In this document: piece by piece, positions 33,018 through 41,894 of the stretch
Layout: every line of letters begins with the position of its first letter
Position numbering within the stretch: the stretch's first letter is position 1
DNA from: Candidatus Flexifilum breve
Lineage (GTDB): Bacteria > Chloroflexota > Anaerolineae > Aggregatilineales > Phototrophicaceae
DNA: 64,000 bases
Assembly: GCA_016717205.1 (NCBI GenBank)
Contig: JADKGC010000001.1
Coordinates: forward strand, 1,302,001 to 1,366,000
Reading direction: 5' to 3'
The notes under the pieces: generated by a model
Database searches by the model: none
Told to the model about the DNA's origin: nothing
What the model saw: the letters and a program-made list of their open reading frames with translations, nothing else
Program-made: the position numbers and the translations under genes

Positions 33018-36000
33018 TTACTCCGCCGCTTCAATCGTGAACAGTGACCCCGCGCCACGCCCGTAGACTTCGGGGAAGTAGAACTCGTAGGCTGTCGGCG
33101 GGATGACGTTGTACACACCCGGCAGACCCGCGCGGATGGTGTACACATATTCGTATGTCCCTGCCGGCAGATAGTCGCTAGTCAGCACGACCTTCTCGTC
33201 GCGGTACTCGATGTTGCTGAAGAACCACCAGCCCCAACCATAGCTCAGCGGATCTTGGAGGTTGAGTTCCGGCTGCGTGCCGATCTGCTGGCTGGTGTTG
33301 AGGTTCGGGTCGACCGCGTCCGACCCCGCGGGGATCGGGTCTTCGATCACCACGTAGTGCACACTGTTCGGCACGATGACCGTCAACCGCACCTGCACGG
33401 TATCGCCGACGCGCGCCGACGTGACCACTTCGTCGCCGATGGTATAGCGCCGATCGACGATGATGCCGTTATCCAGCGGTTCGACTTCCGGCACGGGCAG
33501 GAACACCCGCAGATGCGCCGTGTAGTACAGCGCGCCCGCGCCCGCCGTCCGGTCGATCACCAGCTCGTTCGCGGTGTCGGTCAGCAGCTGCGTGATGTCG
33601 ATGGTCGTCTCAAAGTCTGCGCGCGGATCGGTCACCGCTTGTTCGTTGAGCACCGTGCCGTTGAGCGTCGCGTTATAGCTGTAATCCGGCGTCAGCTCAC
33701 CGCTCAGCGTCATCCAGTCGGTCAGCGCCATGACCGCCCAGGCCGTTTCCTGCGTGGTCTCCCACGCATCGACCGTACGCTGACTCACGAGATAGCGTAC
33801 CACGTTCGGCAGCAGTTCGTTTTGCGGATCGGTCTGGATCAGCGCTTGCAGCGCAATTGCCGTCGTGCGCGTGTCCGTGTTCCAGTTCCAGCGATCAACA
33901 TCACCATCCCAATGCGCGCCCGTCGCGCTGAGCACCGCCGCATTGATCAGATCGGACTCCAGCGTGTTGATGCGCGTGTCGTCCGGGCTGAAGATGTGCA
34001 GCGCGAGCATCAGGTAGGCTCTGGCGTACAGTGCTAAGCGGTCACGGCTCTCGTAGAGCGTCGTCGTGCGCCCGATATCGGGATCACCTGTGCGCGCCAG
34101 CGCGTAGAGCACAAATGCCTGTCGATTCAGCCGCCACGTTTCCACGTTCAGGCCCGGCGTGATGAACGACGAGCGCAGATAGCTGTGCGCGCGGTTGATC
34201 ACGCTGTCATCGACCGGGAAGCCCTGCTGCTGCGCTTCGTACAGGCCGATCACGGCGTAAGCGGTAGTCAGCGCGTTGGCCTCACTGTTGACGAACCAGC
34301 CCCAACCGCCGTTGACCTTCTGCGTCGCCAGCAGTTGCTGAATGCCGTAGTTGACGTTGTATTCCAACCCGGCGCGCAGCGCGTCATCCTGCAAGTCGAA
34401 CGCGGCCAGCGCGCGGTAGGTCATGATGTTGGGCAGGAAGCGACTGACCGTCTGTTCCACGCATTGATACGGGAAGTTCTCCAGATATTCCAGCCCATCC
34501 AGCGTGGTCGCCGCCAGCGACGGTTCGAGCGACACGTCGAGGTACGCTTCGCGCGTGTCAAACCCGCTCGGCAGCAGAATCTGCTCGGTGATCGATTCTT
34601 CGCCCATGAGCGATCCGGCGGTGCCGACCGTCTCCTGCACTTCGTAGCGGTACACCGGGATCACGCCGTCCTGCGCCAGCGGCGGAATGCTCGCGTCGCC
34701 GTAACGCCCGCCCGCATCCTGCACCGCGAACATCAGGTCGACCGCCGGGACATCGGGGATCGTCACGGTCCATTCGACGCGGGCGCGTTGGCCTGCCGGG
34801 AGGTTGAGCGTCTGCGTCGCCTCATCCGGCGTCACCGCCTGCGAACTCAGCGCCACCTGCACGGTCAGATCGTCGCCTGTGTTATTGCTGACAATGGCCG
34901 CCAGCGTGGCTTCATCGCCCACGACGAAGAAGCGCGGCGTCACGGGACGGATCAGCAGCGGCTTGGTGCTGAGCAAATCGAACGTGTCCTGCCCGACGAG
35001 CATATTGCCGTCCGCGCCCTGCGTGACCGCGCGCGCGTCGAGCCGCCACGTCGTCAGGTTGTCCGGCAGCGTGACGCTGAAGGTCGCCGTGCCGTTGGCA
35101 TCGGTGACGACGTGCGCGTTCCAGTAGGCCGTATCGACGAATTCCTCGCGGATATCGAAGATGCCGCCCTCGCCGAACCCGCCGCCGCCGCCCTTGATCG
35201 TATCGAGCACGGTTTGCGTCATCTGATCGACGTTGATCGTCAGCGGCGTCGCCGTGCGCACGCTCAAGCCCTGCTGCCCGTAGAAGTGGCCGAGGATCGG
35301 CGGGCTGTTCGGGTCGGCCAGCGTGAGCGCCGCCAGATCAGTCAGGCCGACGCCGACTTCTGCGCGCACTGGGTTGCCCGCGTAGTCGGTGGTGCGCACC
35401 GTGTACGTGACCGTATCGCCGGGGCCAGCCTGCGCCACATCCGGCACAATGTCGATTGTGATCTGCTTGCGTTCGTTATCGACGGCCAGTTGGATCAAGC
35501 CCATGCGGAAGGCCGCCACCGGGTTGGTCTCATCCACGCCCTTGACCAATACCGCGCTCACGTAGATGTTCGGCGCGTACTCGTCAGTGATGGGCAGGCG
35601 GTAGACATACGAGTTGCTCTCCATGGTCACGCGTTCGACGTTCAGCACGCCGCCGCGTTCCACGGTGATGAGCGCCTCGGTCGTGCCCTGGAACGGCGAG
35701 GTGATCAGGATTTCCGCCGTGTCGCCAACTTCGTAGGCGTCGCCGTCCGCGATCAGGTCGATGCGGTTGCTGTTCTGCTGCCGCCACGACACATACTCGC
35801 GGCTGCTCACCCACACCGTGCTGGCAGAAATGACATCGTTGCCGTTCGCGTCGATAGTCGAGGCTTTCAGCTTGAAGATGCCACCGTTCGGCGGGGTGAA
35901 CGTAAACATCGCTTCACCCTGCGCGTTGGTGACGACTTCACCGTCGGTCACCGGGATTTCTTCGACTTCATACGTCCACGTCGTGCGCCCGAATTCGTCT

Positions 36001-38906
36001 TGCTCCTGCACGCTCGACCAGCGCCGTTCGACCACTTCCACGCTGACCGTCTGGTTGGCGACGGGCAGCCCGTCCCAATCCACCGCGATCAGGTTGAAGG
36101 CCGTCTCGTCGCCCGCCGTCGAAACGTAGTTTTCCGGCTGCACGCCGATGTAGACCAGCCCCTTGTGCACGACGATATCCGTGCGCCCCGATACGGCTTG
36201 CCCGCTCTCGTCCGTCACCGTCGCCTCGAGCGTGAAGGTCATGCTCTGCGTGGCGTCGTCCAGCGAAGCCGGGACTTCGATCACGAGCTGACCGTTAGCG
36301 TCGGTTTCGCCTTCGCCGCTCGTCACCACGCCGCCGCCGCCGCCGTAAAACTCGCTTGCGCCCGCGTCGGCGTCATAGTCGATATAGCTGTAATTGCCGT
36401 TGGTATCTGGCGCGAAGTAGTACGGCTGAGCGATGACGCTGTATTCGACATACGCGTTGCTGACCGCCCCGCCGAAGAAGTAGCGGCTGTCCACGGTCAC
36501 GCTGACCGTATCGCCCTGCACGACTTCGCTTTGATCCGGCGTCACGTTGACCTTATATTCCGGCAGGCGATACTCCGCCACGCCGAAGGTCAGGCGGCTG
36601 CCCGTGTCGAACCACTGCTCAACGTTCGGCAGATTGACGATCAGCTCGTAGTAGCCGAGCGCCGCGTCGTCCGCGAGGTCGAACTGCCCGTCAAACGTGC
36701 CATACTCCGACAATTCGACGAAATCTTCGTAGATGACTTGCCCCTCCGGGTCGTTGATCTGGATCCACACCTGGCCGAGATCGCTGATCGGATAGCTCAC
36801 ATCGTCGCGCCCGCGCACAATCCCGCGGAAGTACACCGGTTGATTCGGGCGGTACAGCGGACGATCCGTGTACAGGTAAGCCCGGTACGGCAGCGCATAG
36901 TAGTTGGTCGCCATGCCGAACGACCAGCCTTCAATGCCATCTGACCACGTGCCGAACGCGACGCCGAAGTTTTGGCCGTCGTCCAGCAGCACGCGCACAT
37001 ATTCGTCATACAGATTCGGCATGGGCGGAATCGGGATCGTGGCGATGCCATCGGCGTCGGTCGTACCGCGCGCCAGTTCGCCGCGTTCTGAGCTGTACAC
37101 GGTCAGCGGCGCATTGGCAATCGGTTCGCCCGTGTTGACGTTCGTCACCCACGCCGTGACCTCGTCAAAACTGGACTTCAGTGTGATGTTGGCCGTCCCG
37201 ACGATCAACAGATGGTCAATCGGGTAATAGTCGCGGCTCACAAATTCCGGCGCACTGCCGCGCAAATAGTAGATGCCCGGCGCGAGCGGTTCGCCGTTCT
37301 CCGTTGGGATGACGACGGGTGTCTCTTCGGGCTGCGCTTCGGTCGGCGCGATGAAGTACTCATCCGTCGTGCCTTCCGCCACCCAGGCCGCGCGTTCGTC
37401 GCGGAGCTGTACCTGCCACCAGACCAAGCCGTTGGCGCACACCGGCCCGCCAATGATCGGCATGCGGTAATCGGTATACAGCAGCGTGAGCACTTCGCCG
37501 CTCGGGGCGCTGTCGCGAGCGCGCAGCGCGTCGGTCGCCGTGACGACCGCCATCATGCCGACCTGCAAACGCGTATCCGGCGCGCCGGGGCAGTCGATGT
37601 TGTTGACGCTGCCGAGATCGAGCAGTTCGTAGCGGCGCGCGTTTTCCGGCGCAACGTTCGGAATCGACCACGAGCGCAGCAGCTCGCGATTGTCCAGACC
37701 TGTGGTCTGCGTGTCATAGCCGAGTCTCATAAAACTATCGGTCGGCACGCGGTACAGCGAGAGATCGACCTGCCCGACGTTCATGTGCGTCAAAAAGACC
37801 TGCGTCTGCGGGTTATAGGCGTTATAGAAGCCGATATTCCCCGGCGCTTGCAGGATGATTTCGGGATCGTAGGGCGCGGTCGTATAGGTGATCACACGGC
37901 CCTCGGTGATCTCGTTGCCGTAGATGTCGCGCATCCCCGGTTCAATCGTGATCGTGTATTCGGTGCTCGGTTCAGTCGGGAACGAGAGCGTGTAGCTGTT
38001 ATCCCAATCGCCGTAGTAGGCATCGTATTCGCGCCACGGCTCCGGCTCAATGGTGATCCGGTCGGCGATGGTGTCCACATCCATCGGCGACTCGAAGTAG
38101 ATGGTGAAGCCGCCCCACGGGTACACGCCGTTGTCGCCATTGTCCGGCTGCGTCTGGCGGATGCCGGGCAGCGGCACGGTTCCGAACCTCCATGTCATGC
38201 CATCCGCCATCGGCGCGCCGCCGTTGATCGAGACGACCGTCGCTTCGAGGAAGCCTGCTTCGTACAGCGTTCCCAGTTCGAGATCGGCATCCGGCGTGAA
38301 GCGGAAACCCGCGTTGTCATCCGCCCACGAGAACGCGCCGCCCACTTCGTCGCCCGAGCGCGGATCGCGCAGCAGGAACGCGGCTTCCGCGCTGTCGCGA
38401 TCAACCGGCTGGTTGAAGCGGACTTGCAGTGAGCCGTTGAGCAGCACGTCTGTCTGGCCATCGCGTGGGAAAACCTCCGAGACCGCCGGCTCAACGGTGG
38501 TGAATTCCCACACATACGGCGCGGCCAGCGTCGAGCCATCGACGGCGGTCACCGCGTCCACCGTGACGATATACTTCGTCCCGCCGGCGAACGCCGTCAC
38601 CGGGGTGAAGGTGTAGATCGAGGTATTCAGCCATTCGCCCGTGCCTTCAACCACGGGATCGAACGTCAGCGGATTCGGCAGATTCGCCGCGTCTTCGGCG
38701 ATCACCAACGGCACGACCGGACGGTTAAAGATCACCGTGACCGTCGCTTCCGTATCAATGCCGGTACTTTCCGGCGCGGGCAGCACCTGCGCCACCACCA
38801 GCGCGGACGAATTAGGCTCCTCTGTGGGAGCCGCGTCTTGCGCGTTGATCAGGCTGCCGCCCATCAACAGCAAGAGAGGGAGCACGAGCAGAAGAAGTTT
38901 GCGCAT
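33018..38906 (-). CDS. Alpha-2-macroglobulin family protein with embedded SH3-like domain
   Basis: The 1962-residue exported protein opens with signal peptide MRKLLLLVLPLLLLMGGSLINA, without a lipobox cysteine. Bacterial Ig-like (Big_5) units follow (LVVAQVLPAPESTGIDTEATVTVIFNRP), then macroglobulin beta domains including LYTDRPLYRPNQPVYFRGIVRG and VTLPDNLTTWRLDARAVT. The thioester motif is intact at Cys1482 (PYQCVEQT) within the alpha-barrel domain, followed by a C-terminal receptor-type domain. Family role: trapping of foreign proteases outside the cell by covalent bonding. Around residues 435-520 lies an SH3-like segment (RLQVGMMAVVTATDALRARDS ... WWQVQLRDERAAWVAEG) that is not part of the usual layout. 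The start at 38906 has GGAAGGA upstream. The usual partner pbpC is not adjacent. Confidence 0.92.
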   Translation of the reverse strand: MRKLLLLVLPLLLLMGGSLINAQDAAPTEEPNSSALVVAQVLPAPESTGIDTEATVTVIFNRPVVPLVIAEDAANLPNPLTFDPVVEGTGEWLNTSIYTFTPVTAFAGGTKYIVTVDAVTAVDGSTLAAPYVWEFTTVEPAVSEVFPRDGQTDVLLNGSLQVRFNQPVDRDSAEAAFLLRDPRSGDEVGGAFSWADDNAGFRFTPDADLELGTLYEAGFLEATVVSINGGAPMADGMTWRFGTVPLPGIRQTQPDNGDNGVYPWGGFTIYFESPMDVDTIADRITIEPEPWREYDAYYGDWDNSYTLSFPTEPSTEYTITIEPGMRDIYGNEITEGRVITYTTAPYDPEIILQAPGNIGFYNAYNPQTQVFLTHMNVGQVDLSLYRVPTDSFMRLGYDTQTTGLDNRELLRSWSIPNVAPENARRYELLDLGSVNNIDCPGAPDTRLQVGMMAVVTATDALRARDSAPSGEVLTLLYTDYRMPIIGGPVCANGLVWWQVQLRDERAAWVAEGTTDEYFIAPTEAQPEETPVVIPTENGEPLAPGIYYLRGSAPEFVSRDYYPIDHLLIVGTANITLKSSFDEVTAWVTNVNTGEPIANAPLTVYSSERGELARGTTDADGIATIPIPPMPNLYDEYVRVLLDDGQNFGVAFGTWSDGIEGWSFGMATNYYALPYRAYLYTDRPLYRPNQPVYFRGIVRGRDDVSYPISDLGQVWIQINDPEGQVIYEDFVELSEYGTFDGQFDLADDAALGYYELIVNLPNVEQWFDTGSRLTFGVAEYRLPEYKVNVTPDQSEVVQGDTVSVTVDSRYFFGGAVSNAYVEYSVIAQPYYFAPDTNGNYSYIDYDADAGASEFYGGGGGVVTSGEGETDANGQLVIEVPASLDDATQSMTFTLEATVTDESGQAVSGRTDIVVHKGLVYIGVQPENYVSTAGDETAFNLIAVDWDGLPVANQTVSVEVVERRWSSVQEQDEFGRTTWTYEVEEIPVTDGEVVTNAQGEAMFTFTPPNGGIFKLKASTIDANGNDVISASTVWVSSREYVSWRQQNSNRIDLIADGDAYEVGDTAEILITSPFQGTTEALITVERGGVLNVERVTMESNSYVYRLPITDEYAPNIYVSAVLVKGVDETNPVAAFRMGLIQLAVDNERKQITIDIVPDVAQAGPGDTVTYTVRTTDYAGNPVRAEVGVGLTDLAALTLADPNSPPILGHFYGQQGLSVRTATPLTINVDQMTQTVLDTIKGGGGGFGEGGIFDIREEFVDTAYWNAHVVTDANGTATFSVTLPDNLTTWRLDARAVTQGADGNMLVGQDTFDLLSTKPLLIRPVTPRFFVVGDEATLAAIVSNNTGDDLTVQVALSSQAVTPDEATQTLNLPAGQRARVEWTVTIPDVPAVDLMFAVQDAGGRYGDASIPPLAQDGVIPVYRYEVQETVGTAGSLMGEESITEQILLPSGFDTREAYLDVSLEPSLAATTLDGLEYLENFPYQCVEQTVSRFLPNIMTYRALAAFDLQDDALRAGLEYNVNYGIQQLLATQKVNGGWGWFVNSEANALTTAYAVIGLYEAQQQGFPVDDSVINRAHSYLRSSFITPGLNVETWRLNRQAFVLYALARTGDPDIGRTTTLYESRDRLALYARAYLMLALHIFSPDDTRINTLESDLINAAVLSATGAHWDGDVDRWNWNTDTRTTAIALQALIQTDPQNELLPNVVRYLVSQRTVDAWETTQETAWAVMALTDWMTLSGELTPDYSYNATLNGTVLNEQAVTDPRADFETTIDITQLLTDTANELVIDRTAGAGALYYTAHLRVFLPVPEVEPLDNGIIVDRRYTIGDEVVTSARVGDTVQVRLTVIVPNSVHYVVIEDPIPAGSDAVDPNLNTSQQIGTQPELNLQDPLSYGWGWWFFSNIEYRDEKVVLTSDYLPAGTYEYVYTIRAGLPGVYNVIPPTAYEFYFPEVYGRGAGSLFTIEAAE

Positions 38907-38943
38907 GAAGCGTCCTTCCGGGGTCATAAACATTCTTACGTTA

Positions 38944-38949
38944 ATTATA
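38944..38949 (-). promoter_or_regulatory. -10 box of the alpha-2-macroglobulin gene
   Basis: TATAAT in the context CGCGCTATAATTAACG lies about 38 bases before the start codon. No convincing -35 element is visible at 16-18 bases, so activation by a regulator is possible. Confidence 0.5.
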
Positions 38950-39142
38950 GCGCGGAACACCCGGTCTGCTGATCCCTTAACCCACGCTTACCCTACCGCC
39001 CACCTACCGCGAATGTACGATTACTTATATATTCGCGCACTAATGATCAATTACGTGCCTGCCTATGCCCTCTATCACTCGTGTTCAGCGGTCAAGCTCG
39101 CTATGGTAGGCTCAGGTTCTGCGCACCTTTAGGATACCTATC

Positions 39143-40066
39143 GTGACTGTACCGCTGTCTGCTTCATCGGTTGTCCCTCATCGGTCGGATCGTCTCACCC
39201 TCATCAGCGTCGCGTGGATCACGACGCTCGCCCTTTCCAACCTGCCCAACATCTTGATTCAGGAACTTGGCCTCGCGCTGCCCGTCCCGCTGCTGACGCT
39301 CAAACTGGGGCTGCTGGCCGCCTGCTTCGCGCTGACCTTCGTCTGGTCGGCGGCGCGCCCGCTGCGCGTGTACTTCGCCCTCTTCGCCGTCCTGCTGTTG
39401 GTCGAACCGCTGGCCGCCTGGGTCGGCGCGACTGACCTATGGCGCGCTTGGTTTCGCGGATCGGCCTTCAGCACGCAGATGCTGAGCACACAGCTTTTGC
39501 GCTTTGGCTCGGCGCTGCTCATGCTGGTTGCACTTGGTGTGATCTACCGCCGCCGGAGTGAGTTTTTCCTCGGCCTGGGGGACATGCGCGCGACCGCCGC
39601 GCCGATTCCGCGCTTCATCGACAAACCCATGAGCTGGGGACGCTTAGGCTGGATTTCCGCGCTGTGCATCACGCTCGGCACGCTGGCCTTTTTGCTGGCC
39701 TTCGGTCAAGCGCCGCTCGACCGCTTGGCGGGGGTGCTGCCGCTGCTGCCCTTCGTGCTGCTGTTCGCCGCCTTGAATTCGTTCAGCGAGGAGACGCTCT
39801 ACCGCGCCGCGCTGCTCGCCCCGCTGCGAAACGCAGTTGGCGGATCACAGGCGCTGCTGCTCACCGCCGCGCTCTTCGGGCTGTGGCACTTCTACGGCGT
39901 GCCGTATGGCCTGCTCGGCGTGATCATGTCCGGGGTGCTCGGCTGGTATCTTGGCAAGTCGATGCTGGAAACGCGAGGGCTTTTCTGGGCGTGGTTCATC
40001 CACTTCTGGCAGGATGTCGCCATCTTCGCCTTCATCGCCATGGGTTCGATCACCCCCGGCGGGTGA
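39143..40066 (+). CDS. CPBP-family intramembrane glutamic protease
   Basis: The 307-residue protein has about eight membrane spans. The three signature motifs of the Rce1/CPBP family are present near the C-terminus: EETLYR in NSFSEETLYRAALLAPLRN, FGLWHFYGVPYGLLGVIMSGVLGW with the histidine, and the second histidine in WFIHFWQDVAIFAF. Family members process or sort membrane peptides; some serve in bacteriocin immunity or surface display. The start is GTG, eight bases after AGGA. The gene diverges from the alpha-2-macroglobulin gene, with 236 bases between. Confidence 0.9.
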   Translation: MTVPLSASSVVPHRSDRLTLISVAWITTLALSNLPNILIQELGLALPVPLLTLKLGLLAACFALTFVWSAARPLRVYFALFAVLLLVEPLAAWVGATDLWRAWFRGSAFSTQMLSTQLLRFGSALLMLVALGVIYRRRSEFFLGLGDMRATAAPIPRFIDKPMSWGRLGWISALCITLGTLAFLLAFGQAPLDRLAGVLPLLPFVLLFAALNSFSEETLYRAALLAPLRNAVGGSQALLLTAALFGLWHFYGVPYGLLGVIMSGVLGWYLGKSMLETRGLFWAWFIHFWQDVAIFAFIAMGSITPGG

Positions 40067-40110
40067 AAACATTTAACCTCACCCCAACCCCTCGCCTTTT
40101 TCGAACTATT

Positions 40111-40258
40111 GTAGGGACGGCCTTTTGGCCGTCCGCTGACCACGGACGCGCAGAAGCGCGTCCCTACATGTTTTCGCTGAGGGATAATTGGCTAAACGTG
40201 AGGTTTTGCCCCTCGCCCTCGGGAGAGGGGCGGTTGAGCGCAGCGAAACGGGGTGAGG
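40111..40258. repeat. Repeat cluster between CPBP and YdcF-like genes
   Basis: Two stems, GTAGGGACGGCC/GGCCGTCC and GGACGCGC/GCGCGTCCCTAC, form one composite element (40111-40167). A CCCCTCGCC...GGGAGAGGGG...GGGGTGAGG element follows at 40208-40258. The genes on either side converge, so the cluster may separate their transcripts. Confidence 0.65.
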
Positions 40259-40264
40259 TTCGCT

Positions 40265-40885
40265 CTACAACCACGGGACGTACGTATACGGCAGATTGAG
40301 AATCGTCTTGAACGCTTGCCAGTGCAGCGCGACGACTTCGCGGGCGACGGCGGGGACATAGGCGGCCAACGGCGGTGACACCCCCGGCGACAACGTGTGG
40401 TTGACGCCTACCTGCGAGAAGATGATGCCCGCGCGGAACATGTGATACGGGTCGCTGACGACGACCGCCGTCTGCCAACCGTTCGCGTCCATGAGTTCCT
40501 TCGTGTAGACGGCGTTTTCCTCAGTGCTGCGGCTCTGTTCTTCAAGCACGACCGCCTCAGCGGGCACGCCGCGTTCGACCAGCACCGCGCGGCACGCATC
40601 CGCCTCGCTGCGTTGAATTGCGCGCAGCGGGAAGCCGCCGGAACAGATGATGCGCGGCGCGTACCCCTGCTCATACAGCAGCGCCGCGTGCGTCGCCCGC
40701 CGGATGAGCGCCGGCCCCGGCTGACCATCGCGCCGCAGTCCCGCGCCCAGCACGACGATCACATCCGCCGCCGCCGCGCGCTCGGTTTCGCCATACGCGA
40801 CGACGATCACGCTCAGGAGGAAGGCGAGGATCAGCCACCCGCCGATCACGATCACCACCCGTCGCAGCCATTTACGAATGCGCAT
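40265..40885 (-). CDS. YdcF/SanA-like DUF218 membrane protein
   Basis: The 206-residue protein has one N-terminal membrane helix (VVIVIGGWLILAFLLSVIVVAYG) and a DUF218 domain: ADVIVVLGAGLRRDGQPGPALIRRATHAALLYEQGYAPRIICSGG, then EEQSRSTEENAVYTKELMDANGW and VVVSDPYHMFRAGIIFSQVG. The conserved Gly-rich loop, SGG, STxEN and HMxRA motifs all fit. Family members such as SanA and ElyC affect envelope integrity and vancomycin tolerance, and the fold may bind a nucleotide or lipid carrier. The biochemical activity is not established. It follows the next gene upstream by seven bases. Confidence 0.88.
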   Translation of the reverse strand: MRIRKWLRRVVIVIGGWLILAFLLSVIVVAYGETERAAAADVIVVLGAGLRRDGQPGPALIRRATHAALLYEQGYAPRIICSGGFPLRAIQRSEADACRAVLVERGVPAEAVVLEEQSRSTEENAVYTKELMDANGWQTAVVVSDPYHMFRAGIIFSQVGVNHTLSPGVSPPLAAYVPAVAREVVALHWQAFKTILNLPYTYVPWL

Positions 40886-40892
40886 CGTCGAC

Positions 40893-41507
40893 CTACTGAA
40901 TCAGCCCGATGTTGGGGATATCTTCGTCAAAGGGGCTGATGTTGATGCGTCCGAACATCCAGCCATCAATTGACGCGAGCCGCAGCCGGATCACCGGGAG
41001 CTGGCTTTGCCCGAAGCGCACGGTGGTATTCGGGTAAATCCACACCGGGTCTTTGAGATGCAGATGCTGGAGCAGCGGCGGCGCGGGCGGCAGATCGTCG
41101 TCCTCATCATCGGCCAAATCTGCGCTGTCGGTCAACTCGGTCGCCGCCTGCACGCCATCCGACTGCGGCGTGACCGCTTCCGACTCATCTTCGGCTTCGT
41201 CGTCTTCTTCGGTGTACATATCCGGATAATCATCTTCGGTGTAGTCCTCTACACCGAGCGCGTCCGCCACCAGATCGACAATGTCCGGCGGAATATCCAT
41301 CGGCGCGCGCCCCACATTGCGCAGAATCTCACCCAGCGAGTACAGATAGTAGCGTTCGCTGACCAGTGTCCCGGTGATGATCGAGCCGCCGACGAGCAGC
41401 GTCACCCCGAGGTCCGATTCCAGCTTATTCGCCAACAGCGACACGAGATTCATCAGCAAAAAATCCGGCTCTTGCCAGAACCCGCCGAAATTGGGGACAT
41501 TCGCCAT
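40893..41507 (-). CDS. Uncharacterised protein with acidic linker
   Basis: The 204-residue soluble protein is not securely recognised. The N-terminal part (FLLMNLVSLLANKLESDLGVTLLVGGSIITGTLVSERYYLYSLGEIL) resembles the small beta module of GvpU-like or LSM-like proteins, where a helix is followed by GxxIxGxLV strands; this is only a resemblance. The middle (about 95-140) is an Asp/Glu-rich, probably disordered stretch (EDYTEDDYPDMYTEEDDEAEDE). The C-terminal part (HLHLKDPVWIYPN...RLASIDGWMFGRINI) looks like a second beta segment that could complete the first. No signal peptide or membrane span is present. It forms a two-gene unit with the YdcF-like gene. Confidence 0.6.
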   Translation of the reverse strand: MANVPNFGGFWQEPDFLLMNLVSLLANKLESDLGVTLLVGGSIITGTLVSERYYLYSLGEILRNVGRAPMDIPPDIVDLVADALGVEDYTEDDYPDMYTEEDDEAEDESEAVTPQSDGVQAATELTDSADLADDEDDDLPPAPPLLQHLHLKDPVWIYPNTTVRFGQSQLPVIRLRLASIDGWMFGRINISPFDEDIPNIGLIQ

Positions 41508-41564
41508 ACACTCAACTGCCTTTACTTACGCCATCCAAAGTCCCGCATTATACACGAAACACAA

Positions 41565-41890
41565 GGGACGGTCGCTGGACCGTCCCTGTGTTGATTGATG
41601 ATGTATTTCGTAGGGACGAGGCATGAGACTATTTCACAATTGTTGAAAGTACCTAGCCTCACCCCCAGCCCCTCTCCTAGAGGAGAGGGGAGACGGGCGG
41701 GGTGATTAAGTCCCCTCGCCCTTGGGAGAGGGGATTTAGGGGTGAGGCTAGACAAAATGCCAATTCTGAAATGACTTCATGCCTCGTCCTAAATTCCTGA
41801 GAGAAAACAAAAAGGACAAGGCATGCCTTGTCCCTACAGTATTTGCATGATCCCGACCCCTCCCTGAATTCGGGGAGGGGAAGGGGTCAG
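41565..41890. repeat. Nested palindromic repeat cluster upstream of the ydcF-like operon
   Basis: The gene-free stretch is made almost entirely of repeats. A GTAGGGACGAGGCATG half (41610-41625) and its mirror CATGCCTCGTCCTA (41779-41792) are separated by an inserted block with imperfect ends ACTATTTCACAATT and CCAATTCTGAAATGA. Inside the block lie two CCTCACCCC/GGGGTGAGG-type units. A further palindrome, GGACAAGGCATGCCTTGTCC, is at 41814-41833, and CCCCTCCCTGAATTCGGGGAGGGG follows at about 41857-41880. Confidence 0.75.
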
Positions 41891-41894
41891 GTTT

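Noticed and set aside
34185..36944. A 919-codon open frame on the plus strand
   Set aside because: It is antisense to the alpha-2-macroglobulin gene, which has signal peptide, domains and thioester; the antisense product is Arg/Val-rich without motifs.
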